A stretch of 64,000 nucleotides of DNA from the NCBI RefSeq assembly GCF_000224145.3, contig NC_020172.2, forward strand, positions 3,455,557 through 3,519,556, given 5' to 3'. This document shows positions 10,905 through 22,900 of the stretch, piece after piece (within the stretch, counting starts at the first letter, position 1; each line of letters begins with the position of its first letter). The position numbers were made by a program, and so were the translations under genes. A model generated the notes under the pieces. It searched no databases, was not told the origin of the DNA, and saw only the letters and a list, made by a program, of their open reading frames with translations. The DNA comes from Ciona intestinalis. Taxonomy: Eukaryota; Chordata; Ascidiacea; Phlebobranchia; Cionidae.

Positions 10905-13900
10905 TCAGACCAAAATTACACTAAATACCTGCCAAAACCTATACACTAGCAAAAATTCTAAATAGTCACTTGCATAAAATCTTAACGAGCTTTCAAGTAT
11001 GCCTTTTTGTCAGTACATGCAACGTTATATGACATTTCTGTCATTTATTGCTCTTCCATCTTAATCTGCTGGGCTCATCTGTCACAAATTTATGTTTTAC
11101 GGTACCATATGTTCCAGGTAGTAAGCATTTGCCTTTAAAATAGTAGAAATCACACGCAATATGCCAATTCTTTTCACTGTCTAATAAGCTGGTATATCTT
11201 GCTTGCACTTCGCTGTAGAATGGGCTTTAAAGAATAGAGCCATGCATTGGTACAGAGAGTATCGATCTTTTGAATAATTAAACAGGGAATAACGTCATTG
11301 CGGCGGACACAGGATGAGAAAATGCATTAGTGCACGGGTCGAAACAAAAGAGAGGAAAATCCCAGCAATAAAAAGAACCAAGAAAACTTTGAGTACATAG
11401 ACATTGTGTAGGCAATACCAACTGTAATGTGGAAAACCTAAACCATATTAACATACGCAAGTTTTGTATAATGGCGTATAACTTTCAGGATCAACGTATG
11501 TGTGTATTAGTGTTCAAAGTTAAACTCTGCTGCCACCTAGCATACGAATATTTATCCCAGCTCCGATTCAAGAGCTCTTGTATCGTACATCTTTATGCAA
11601 TCGATTCTCTGTACACAGAAGACCTATACACTTGGTTGATTTATTACAGCAACTCAAAGGCGTTTTGAGTTGGACGCCAACGTCAAAATCGGCGTGTTGT
11701 CGCGGTGTTACGTTGTTAAGTTACCAATATAAGAACACAAGGTGCAAACATAAGTGACAAAAATAAACATTGTCAATCTTTGATTAATTTGCGTGGTATT
11801 CAGGCAATATTTAACCGCTTTCCCATAATCACGGTTAAGACCGTAGATAATCACGTAATCTATGCTGTGATTTTCAACGTGAACTACAAAGCAATAGTTC
11901 GGCGTATTTGGGTATTATAGAATCATTAAAACGTACATTAATTGAATTACGTTAGGTTCTTAACCTCCCCCCACCCACAGAGAGGGTGTGTTTTTAGACG
12001 ATTAAATTAACCGACGAGACGAAACCGGATCGATATATCTTATCGCTGATTTTTCCAGATACTACACAGTACTTTCGATTTTCTTTGGTATCGTAGGTTG
12101 GGGAAGATGGGACACATTTTCATTCTATTTTCTCGTCCCATTTGGTGGTAACAAAGAGTTATTAAACCGTATGCTTACGACTACCATAGACTGGTGTTAA
12201 ATGTTTAAAACACGATCAATATATTTGGATATAATGTGCTAAAGGTGTCCCATCTTCCCCCACCCCACTATATGTGTAGCCCAAACCAGAAACCTACAAA
12301 TTACCTTAAAACACATATATATTCAATCTATATTTAGTAGTAACTTATGTTATTTTGCATTCAGAGTATTTTAACTATATGGTACGGGTACACCAATTGA
12401 CCTGGCTTGAACTACCAATTGTGGTCACGGTGCTTTATATATAACATATACTTAGGTAATATGCGTTTATCCGGGCGTAAGAACTAACAATAATCAGCTA
12501 AAGATGAAAGAATGTGTTATAAAGCTGTTAGCGCAGAAATAAATATAGTTGTTTGCTGTTTTGTGATCAGTTTTTACTCAGTTTGAGCATAATGTGAAAA
12601 ATTCAATGCGGAAATAACATAAAGTTATTACAGTTTAATATAGTTGGCAACCGCCGTACCCGCTGTGCACTGAAGCAAACAACAAGCACCACTTTCGGTT
12701 TGAGAGTGTACATTTAGAGAATTAAAGGGCCTATTTTGTGTCAGTGCCTGTTTAATATCATTTTGCACTATTTGGAAATTTCAACATCAACCCAAGCTAC
12801 CTATATGTGTATTTTAAACCAACTCAAACGTTTATTCGTACCCATATTACAGAACAGCAGACAATAAGCACTAGAAGCCTATGATGCCAGTAATTTCAAA
12901 AAAAGAAAAATGCATCTAATTTTATATTAATTCACCTGTTTCAGTGAGGATAGATAGAATGCACTGAGTCTGCCACTGCTTGCATCTTCCGCAGAGACCT
13001 GCAAATGATTAATTCAAGTTTAAATGCAGTAGTTACACTTTATTGCTTGGTCCCAGCATATACAAGGCATTTACACAGTGAACAGGCCACAAAAATGTAC
13101 GCTTAATAAATGTTAAGCCAACTGACGTCAATCTGTCGACTACACAGGGCGTGTTGCGTTAACTTAAGCCAAATTACATTTGCTTTCGTACACTCCTAAT
13201 AGCGATAAGCTAGTCAAAAGTCAAATCCTGAAAAATCCGTAAATGAAACTTTGGTACACGACCGCGTTGAAATAACAATACAATTTGAGATTTTATGTAT
13301 GTGATTATAGCACCTGGCATTGGAGGTACTGTTACGGAACAAGCACTATTGTAACGAAATAGTAGGCATGGTAAACGTCACGTTACGCCTCATGAACATC
13401 ATTTTAAACCACTTGTAGTGTACTCAAAATACATTTGAGTATCTCAACCAGAGCGCAATATGCTACTAGTTAAATATTTTGGCTAAATTGTGGATCTATT
13501 GCTCTATGTATCTGTGTTTTGTACCAGTATATCATTGCACATGTACTTACATCTAAACTGTCGTCGACTTCCCAAGGTAGAATATCCACCGAGCTACGAT
13601 TTAATCGCTGACTGCTAATCATGCTATCATCGTCATATTCTTGGTGCTGCATTTTTAAGCGCTTATCGCCTCTAAGTATTAACTTAAATCCATTCGGCTA
13701 GCCACCGGCGCCTAGAGCCTAACAACAGAGAAAACCTGCGGTTAGAATACCTCAGGTCGCGCTGACGTTATATATTACGACTAAACTTGACACACAGCTA
13801 ATAACATGACTTCGAGCACCACTTCAGGCCCTTAAACACCACCGCAGTAACTACTCCACCTGTCCGCAGTGCTTGCCACCCTTGACTGTTGACAGTTCGA

Positions 13901-16900
13901 CAAAAACCAAAGAAGCGCGACCGAATCAACATTACACGATAAAATGGAAAACCTCATTTCTCAATACTGACTTAAAATTAACTTAAACCAGCACTGTTGA
14001 TAGTCGCACTGAAGTCTACTACTGACCAAATTCGGCCCTATCGCTATAGGCTTCAACTGGCAGCATAGAAAAGCAGTTGGCCGTGAATTGGAGAAAATGA
14101 TGACTTATTCGAGCCAAAAGCTCGTTAATGTGTAACTTGCGGCTAATACACGCAGTTCAAATGACGCCGCCGTATTATACGGGAAATCTATGATGGTGTA
14201 ATATGGCAATAGCAACTGGCGACGTTAAGATGTTATACAAACAGTGTATTGTGACTGTTTTTCTTATGGGCAATGTTAAAACCGGGTGCGTTTGAAATTG
14301 GATATGATGGGCCAAACCATGCAGCATGACTTTTACTTAACCAAGTCTCGGGCAGAAAACTGCAGCGCAAAGTTCCTGTAATAATTAACTACAACATTAA
14401 CGGTCGCACGCTGTTAAATTTACGAGCGACCTGGGATAAATTTAAAGCAGATAAATTCCTATTATTCCAGTTTCCATAAACCTTCTGTAAATAATAGAAT
14501 CGACCTTACTTTGCCCCGGCGAGCTTTTTTTCTTCGCTTAACTCGTTTTGGTGCCTCAAGGGTGCCAGGAGTCGTCTTTCCGATCTCTTCTTCGAAGTAT
14601 TTCTGTAGAAAAAAGGAACAATAACTTGTTTTGTACTTTAACATCTCGGGGCGTGGAAAATTTTGTACCGGTTTGTGTTGTTATATTGGAGAATAATCTT
14701 CGCGCCAAATCGGTGTCACAATTCGTCGTCAGTAGGAAAATAAATGTTAAGTCTATTTAGCAGCGGGCATGGGACGCTTTTATACACAGTGCTTTCTATT
14801 CCACAAAGGAGTTCCTAACAGTGGAAAATTTAACCAAACAAATCTAGTGAGGTATGGAAAACCGCACCTGGCCTTTCAGGTTACATACGCCTAGTCTTAA
14901 ATACACAAGTTCTACCATAAGCGACGTGTATTTGGCTGGTCCTGAACTGCACAATATTTATCCAACTTAAATTAAGGGAACGCCCTTATTACGCTAGCTT
15001 TCCAAATCCCGGTAATAACTTTGAACACGCAGCAATATTTGTTGACTAGGTTACTGGCGCAGCTAAAGATTAACAACTAACATATACGTAGCACGGCCAC
15101 GCACTGAGCAAATGTTAACACTCGCAAAACTTTCATTTTATTGTATGCATTTTACGACATAACGCAACAATATGCATGTGGCCTTACCTTTGCCTAAATC
15201 GAGCTTTTTAACTGCGTAAGTACAGTTTTCTAAAGCGACACGTTATAATAGACTCGCATTGTGCTTACATCCGTCAAGATACAGTTTATAAAGTGGGCAC
15301 ACGCGAATGACCCTGCATGCACATTGGTAATTAATGAATGGCCCGTTACATGATGTGTATCTGATAGGCGTTAATGCTTGAAAGCATATACGAAACTAAT
15401 TACTTGTAACTATGACCAAATACGAGTCCTATAGTGGGGTGGGGTAAAATGGCACACCTTTTTTTCTATTTTCTTGTCCGATTTTGTGGTAAACAAAAAA
15501 CGTTTAAAGAATTATAAAACCGTATCCTCGTTGACTCCCATAGACCGTTGTTGATTGTTTAAAACACGATCAGGATATTTGGATATTACGTGATAATTGT
15601 CTCCCGTCACCCCCACCTTACTATATGAAATGTTGACAACCATTTATGTATATGGTACCTACACCCTAGAAGGTTTATTAACCGTTTCCGCGGCGAAAAA
15701 CTCCATAGCCTCTCCTCTTACGCCGCTTAGTGACAAATCGAAAATTCAATCTACATCGCGAGTTGGATAGAGTCAATAGTTATCATTACACTATGACGTC
15801 AAAATCACCTTAAATTTTGTAGAATTGATCATATCCAGAAGCACTTTACGTCGTTCTATGATGGTATATTCTATAATAAAAAGGAAAACATTGTATAAGT
15901 AAATAACATAATACTAGATTCTAGTATAAAGTGGAATATATTTCCAAGATAACTAGCAGAGAAAAACACATTTAACAGAACTTATGTGTTTGTTTTATTT
16001 ATCTCTTTAAATACGATATCGAATATCATGTTTTTAAAAAAAGAAGATACGGGAATCAACCACTACTTAATACGAAACAAGTTACACCACTCCACATTTA
16101 AACTTCTGTGTTCAGAAAGCACTAATTTACATAATAAACTTAAATCTACAATGAGAATTACCTAAAATAAGTTTTTATTAGTGGTATATTTAACACAGTA
16201 GGGTAGGGGGGAAGATGGGACACACTTCATTCTTTTTCTTGCTCTATTTGGTATTAAACAAAACAAAAAAAACATTCAAGGAATTACATAAGCGTATCCT
16301 CACGACTCCCATAGAACGTTGGTAACTGTTTAAAACACGATCAGGATATGTATGTATTATGTGCCAAACTGCCAAACGTGTCCCATCTTTCCTTACCGTA
16401 CTATGTAACATCTGTTACATATACACACCTGCGGTAAGATTCATTTCCATATAGTTCATTGCCCAGCTCTGAACAACAACACGTTTATCCCATTTCGGTT
16501 GTTCCGTTTCCAGTGTCCTGAAATTGATGAAAGTATAAAGTTAAAAACTTTCTATCTATATTAAAATTTTGTGTTATAAGTTTAGCATATCAAACCGATT
16601 TTTTTGTATAAATGTTAAATTTTTGTGCAAATTTGTATAAATGTTATCTATAATATATAAATTGACGTTTGATGTATCAATAAAACGGTCACGATAAAAG
16701 AAAGTGAAAACATGGCTCTTCCTACGTCAACCTGATGTATGTATTTTATAAATTAACGCCTTTATTACATCGTTATCATACTTATCTAAATACCTAAACG
16801 TTTTTTACTAATTGCATTCGTATGAATATTTCAAAATAGGCTAAGCAAATTTTCAAATTTATTTGCCCAAAAAAGGGGAGATAGTTTTACAAATACGTGG

Positions 16901-17637
16901 GCGAAAGTGTATCAGAAGCGTATTCGTTACTATCTGATAAGGACCCTGCTGGAATGCGAACCGGTTCGAGCTATTTACTCTACAAATTGACAACGTGACT
17001 TGCGGTTGTAAAAAGACTTAGAATTGCTTCAAGGCCATGGGCAGGTACGGAAAGCGTAGGCGGCGGAAAGTACAAATAGACAGGCACCTTTAGCACAAAA
17101 TTTCCAAATATCCCCAAATCGTGTTTTAAACAATTAACAAATTTCTATATGGGAGTCGTGAGGATACGGTTTCATATAATTTGAATGTCCTTTGTTTACT
17201 ACCAAGTGGGACGAGTAAATAGAATGAAAAGGTGTCCCGTCTTCTCTCACCCTACTATATCACACAAGGCGAATTACTAAACAAGGGCACACATTTCTTG
17301 TGTTTTTACAGTAACGTTACTTGTCCGCAAGTTATGTTTACACCATAATACAAGTTTAAACAGCAGTGGATTAATAATATGATACGTCACACATGCCTAT
17401 TTACGTTGCACACGATCGGTTCTATATTTAAAGCCCTAACTATCGTTCCCCAATGTGCTACTATACCAGCGTCTATTGTGAGAGTATAGCATTGTTTTTA
17501 ACTTACTTTCCAATGCGTCTCTTCCTACAGGTTCTGCATGCAAGAAGCAACAAAATCAGGATGACTAGTAGTGCTATGAGGTGAGAGTAGACAACACACA
17601 CACTCCCAAACCAAATGCATGCGTGTGGGGCAGCCAT
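10905..17637 (-). CDS. Small single-pass membrane protein, 7-exon model (175 aa)
   Basis: Proposed exons, read on the minus strand: 17507-17637, 16429-16517, 15683-15714, 14510-14602, 13551-13646, 12936-12998 and 10905-10928. All phases agree and the sum is 528 nt. Exon 1 begins MAAPHACIW and holds a hydrophobic helix (IALLVILILLLLAC) followed by RTCRKRR, so the N-terminus is probably outside and the rest cytoplasmic. Exon 4 carries a very basic KRVKRRKKARRGK stretch. Exon 5 is acidic (EYDDDS). Exons 1, 2, 4 and 6 have good acceptors and donors. Exon 3 (32 nt) and the 24-nt last exon are weak guesses, and exon 5 could instead start at an ATG at 13652. No family is recognised. The C-terminus is uncertain because the 469-codon frame follows one base after its stop. 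Confidence 0.5.
10929..12935 (-). other. Proposed last intron of the membrane-protein gene
   Basis: No supported exon is seen. One MITE lies at 12089-12273. Short frames at 11278-11668 on both strands have no splice signals or domain. Confidence 0.35.
12089..12273 (-). repeat. MITE copy
   Basis: Reverse copy with near-intact ends: GGTTGGGGAAGATGGGACAC and GTCCCATCTTCCCCCACCCC. Confidence 0.9.
15430..15626 (-). repeat. MITE copy
   Basis: Reverse copy in the second intron of the membrane-protein model. Ends are TATAGTGGGGTGGGGTAAAA and CACCCCCACCTTACTATA. Confidence 0.9.
16196..16405 (-). repeat. MITE copy
   Basis: Reverse copy with GGGGGGAAGATGGGACACAC at the left end. Its right end stops about 24 bp from the splice donor of the exon at 16429-16517. 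Confidence 0.9.
17083..17260 (+). repeat. MITE copy, left end missing
   Basis: Forward copy starting at the inner word CACCTTTAGCACAA. The outer inverted repeat on the left is lost, and the right end GGTGTCCCGTCTTCTCTCAC is kept. Confidence 0.85.
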
Positions 17638-19909
17638 TGATGAGTAATTGCAGCGTGAACTTCAGCCACTACATCGCTAACCTATACCTGCGCGGTGAAG
17701 CGTATCGCTGTGGTAATTGAGGCCGATTTCACCTTTTTGCCTTTAATGCGGTCTATACACAGCTACCACTATTGTTGAACATGACTGTATTGTCTAACTT
17801 GGCAAATATTGACCAAGTGGTCACACTATTTACGTCTCATTTGTTTAAGGTGAACACCACGCTGATCTAAGACCACTTTTTAGTAATCTAATAATCGAAT
17901 ACCATCATTACAGGTTACAACCGTAACACTATAAGTCGCTCGCTTTCTTTGCCTTTACACTATAGTAAATTACAAGTCAACAATCATTTCCGCTTGACAA
18001 AACATGCGAAACTGTTGAACTGTGCACTCAGCTTTATCTAACACGTATCTGGTAATGGGAAATAAGAGCGGCGGGAAAACAGTCCACTCAATACAATACA
18101 ACTGGCGGACTAACTACAAAACCACGTGCTGCACGCTTCCCCAGCTTTGCTAAGAATACAGAGCGATTTCGAGGACAACAATACACTGACTGTTTCTCCA
18201 TCGACGGGTTGCTGACACTATATTCGGCTGTGACATTTCGAACAACGCACTAATAGTATGAAAGCCAAACTTTTGCTGAATTGCATGTGAAAGTACCTAG
18301 AGACACTTTCCTGGCTCTTTGCATAACTTCTGCAAAATTCCAACGAGATTTTGGTAGCGACTGTTGTCGGTCTAGCACATAAACAATGCTATCAACGACC
18401 GCGTTTCCACTGTCCTAATCTACACACGCAGCCCCTGCACTGCGGCGCTGTTTATTATCACCCAACGTCTACAACAGATACAGCGGGTTGTCTACGTCAT
18501 CGAATGGCGTCAAAACCTTTCTGGAGAGGCAAGCGCTGTGCTCGAAATTATGAAAGAGTGCCGGTAGCCCCGGGCAGTAGACCCGGAAAGTACATTGCGA
18601 TTAGTTATACTGATTTATGTTCAAGCAGCAATTTACTTAATAAACTACCCATAACTCTAATATCTTATTTTGACTTGCTTTTTCAGTTTCCGATAACTTT
18701 AAAACTAAAGCCATATGCAGCTAAGGTCAAGACAGGAAACTGCCTACACGAGTGCTCATTTTCTCACGCATAAGGCTTAATCGAATCCTAAATCGTCGAA
18801 AATCAACGTGTGTTACAATGGCCTTATTTGATATTAACAGCTCAGCTGCCAGACTACTGCGTATTACGTGGAGACGAATGCTCTTAACCTTCACAGGGAA
18901 ATTAAACCCAATTGACTAAGCCTCGCATATAGGTTACAGCACGTTAACTCGCATTTTGAAAACAGTACGGTATCTCACTGCAAATTCCATAAGTGTGTGT
19001 AATCAAAACAGTATTCTCTTTACCTTTCGCAATAACTAAACTAAACTGATCACATGTACAATCATCATAGCAACCCTATACTATGATACTATACAAAAAC
19101 GGTGTAACTAAATTAAAACTTAAAGTATTACTCAAAGCCCTCTACCGTATCTTTCAAATATAAGAATAAGCGTACACTGATTTAACGTTGATATATCTCT
19201 CAGTACATAAGCATACAGTAGTGGCGTTACAGTCTCTCATACAAAAGTGTGTACAGTTTATTTTCAAGCATGGCTGCCATCGTTTGAGGTAGGTTAAGTG
19301 GGGAACGCTGACGGAGCGGCGGATATTACACTGGCTTTAAATGTTTCAATTGCTTTGCAACGTTATGCGTAATGCACTGATGGAGGCGTACACGTAATAC
19401 CAGTGAATCATGGCAACATATCAAAATATGACGACCGTCCAAAGAAATATATGATTTTAAAATTATGAGATATTTTGTTACTGAAAATTACGGTAACAGA
19501 CCAAAATAAGGCGACCAACTAAAAAATATATATGATTTCAAAATTATGAGATATTATGTTATAGTGAAAAACATGGTAACAGACCAAAATATGACGACCA
19601 ACAAAAGAAACACATGATTTCAAAGTTATGATATATTTTGTTAGTCGTTTAGTGTTTCATAGTTTGAATAAGTAGAACTTGGTAGCAAGCAATTTTGATG
19701 GGTAATAACTCAACGCATGGTACATTATTACGGCCAATAAAACTCTCTATAGTCAGCAGTATACGAGGTAGAATAAAATACATGGAAATCAAAATGACAT
19801 GGTCGATTATACTACACCCGTAGTACATGGGCATAAGATAAGCATAAATACACAGTGTCAAGGGCTTCCCTGTACAAGGTTTGAAATAAAAGGTTAGTTT
19901 ATACGTTTT
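17638..19909. other. Intergenic DNA between two minus-strand genes
   Basis: This lies between the 5' end of the small membrane-protein gene and the stop of the CUB/EGF/Sushi gene. A 140-codon plus frame at 18351-18773 starts at TTG, has no partner exons and is not called. The ~83 bp tandem repeat at 19408-19642 is the only structure seen. Confidence 0.45.
19408..19642. repeat. Tandem repeat, ~80 bp unit, three copies
   Basis: Each copy has ATGGCAACA or GGTAACAGACC, then AAAATA.G.CGACC, then TATATGATTT or ACATGATTT, then AA.TTATGA.ATATT.TGTTA. The copies are adjacent and degenerate. Confidence 0.8.
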
Positions 19910-22900
19910 CTACCGCACAGAAGACGCCAATGAGACGTGGGATAACTTGACGACTTTTGTAAGATTACGTCCCAGCTGCCATGGCCTGAAAAACAAACGA
20001 GGGTGAGTTTCGATATTTTGTGGGTTGGGGTAAAATGGGACATGTTTTCTTTGTTTTTTCTTGTCCCATTTGGTAGTAAACAAAGAACGTTCAAAGAATT
20101 ATAAAACCGTATGATCAAAACTCTAAAATAGCGTTGTTAATTGTTTAAAACACGATCAGGATATTTAGATATTATGTATAAAGGTGTCCCATCTTAGCTC
20201 ACAGTGCTATATTTATTGCAATTATATCATCTGCTGTTGTATATAAGCCTTAAAATAGGTTCTTATGGATATAGATTTTGAATGTATATGTACACAAGAT
20301 AAAAGCCCATAAAGAGGTTCCTTTTGACGCGGATTTAACATATACACCAACGAAATCAATACACCATAATGAGATATGGTCTTAAGCTATCACAAACAGT
20401 TTAAAAATAAGGATAAAGTATTTATATAGTACTGTGAGGTGAGATGGGACACTTTAAGCACCTAATATCCAAATATCCTGATCCTGTTTTAATGAAATAA
20501 CAATGGTCTATGGATTTTGGGTTTTATAATTTCTGAATATTCCTTGTTTACTACCAAATAGGACGAGAAAGTAGAATAAAAAGGTGTCCCATATTACCCC
20601 AACCTAATATATATAAATATACATTATGTTACCCTTTTAGAAGAAGCCATGCTCCAAATACAATGGTGGCTGTGGCCAGTACAACGCTTAACGAAACAAA
20701 GGTAGCAAGAACTGGACTGAAACGACGTGGTAGAAACATGACAGTGTTGTTCAAGTGATCTGCTAGAAACACATTGCGAATTTGTTAAGCGATATAGAGG
20801 CTCGAGTATATACCGAGAAATACGGACGGAATATTGAGACTTATGCCTTTAGGGAATATAGTAAAAGTACTAACACATAAAATTGTAGGCAATTTAAACA
20901 CATTGGGCATTTGTTAGGCGTTAGTACCGAGAAACACGGTTTCTGGAAACATTAAGTAATATGTAGTCTTTATAGTAAGAATACTAACATGACAAAATGT
21001 ACACATTTTGTCTTGTTTAAAATTGTGGGCAATTTAAACACATTGGGCCTTTGTTAAGCCGTACAGTGGCTTAATGTATAGCTTACCGAGAAACGCGATT
21101 TCTGGAAATATTGGATACATGGCTTTAGGTAATATAGTATAATTAATAACATGGCAAAATTTACACATTTTTTTTGTAAAACGGTAAGCAGGTTTTTTTT
21201 TTAAATAAACAGGGGTAAGTATGGAACGCTTTAGCAATTTAAGCGGCGTCAAACTGCGCGGAGTTCTGTTATTCGCATATCAAGTAATCCACGTACCCAA
21301 CGGTTCATTTGAGGCGGTTCTATTCTTATTTTGGGTTAGGTCACAGTGGTATGCGCTTATAAAACGTGGAAATTGCGTTACGGTGTTTAGCTCTGCACAA
21401 CATACCTTGTACGCAATATACGTTTACACGTGGAAGGTGGCTTGTTAAAGTATTATAATATGAACTTATGGTACTGGTATGACATTTCTGGTAGGAGAAA
21501 TAAAATCAGTATTTGATTAACTTTCAGAATTGGAAAATTTGTGGTTATTCAAAACTGCTTTGAAATTGGCTAACATAAATTGAAACGGTATGATATTACA
21601 CATATAGTAGAGTGGGGGGAAGACGGGACACCTTTAGCACATAATATACAAATATTTTGATGTGTTTTAAACAATTAGCAACGGTTTATGGGAGTCATGA
21701 GGATACGGTTAGATAATTCTTTGAGTGTTCTTTTTGTTTACTAGCAAATAGGACGAGAAAATAGAATGAAAAGGTGTCCTATTTTTCCCACCCTAATATA
21801 TATATATATATTATAACAAATACACAAAGTTATCAAACAAGAAGGAAATCAAATAAGAAGTAACGCAGTAACGTACCGATACAAACCGGCATCTCATGAT
21901 CCCATGTTTCGTTTCTTAAACACGTCAAATTTTCAGTCCCCAATAGTTTGTAACCGTCCGTGCACGAAAATCGCAAAGTGGCGCCGTTTGCCCACTTGGT
22001 GTCGTTACTGAGGTAGGGGATGCCAGGGTTCGAGCACTGCCGGGGTACTACAGTGTATCGAGATATAAAGTTGTATTAGTTACTTTGTAAGGTGATGGCT
22101 TTTATGAGCTTTACGATAGCTCGTATACATAGATCATTTTCATACGTGGTAACTCGTAAGCTGGAACAAGGTGTATGAAACAGAACACCCGTGTTCTAAC
22201 GACTGTAGTTTTCCTCATTCATTCATTCATTCATTCATTCATTCATTCATTCATTCATTCATTCATTCATTCATTCATGTATTAATTTTTGCGAGTATGT
22301 AGTATGTAGCATAATAAAGAACAGTTTAAATGTATATAAAGTTACCTATTTCGCAGTTTTTGCCGGTATACCCTTTCACACATTTGCATTCGTACACATT
22401 AATCTCACGGCCTTCTTTACACGCCCCACCATGCAGGCAAGGGAATAACGAACATTCGTTCAAATCAACTCGGCAGTTTTTTCCTGTCCACCCTGGCTTG
22501 CAAGTGCAACTATAACAAAGAAAATGTAACTTAAAAAATTATATTTATGTAAGATTTAAAATATGCATGTGGTTTTCAGCTCTGATCATGTTAATTAATG
22601 TTGATCAAATTTGTGGTAAGATGGGACACCTTTAGCACATAATATATAAACATCCTGATCGTTTTAAACAATTAAGAGCGGTCTATATGGGAGTCGTGAG
22701 GATACGGTTTTATAACTCTTTAAATGTCATTTGTTTACAACCAAATGGGACAAGAAAATTGAATGAATATGTGTCCCATCTTCCCCCAACCTTACACAAC
22801 TTTACAAATAATGGATTCATGATAGATTTTTTTATGTACAGTTAGAGGTGCGAATTAAATAATGTGTGTTTGGGGAAAATACAAATATTGTTTAATCAAA

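Noticed and set aside
16429..16517. Assignment of this exon to the 3' end of the CUB/EGF/Sushi gene
   Set aside because: Its phase would also fit, but the exon at 17507-17637 with its own ATG and membrane helix lies between and fits equally well, and the upstream gene has a stop at 19910.
18351..18773. 140-codon plus-strand frame in the gap between two genes
   Set aside because: Starts at TTG, shows no domain, and overlaps nothing that suggests an exon.
22213..22278. Regular short repeats that could suggest a CRISPR-like array
   Set aside because: They are 4-bp ATTC units forming the tail of a SINE, with no spacers, in a eukaryotic genome.
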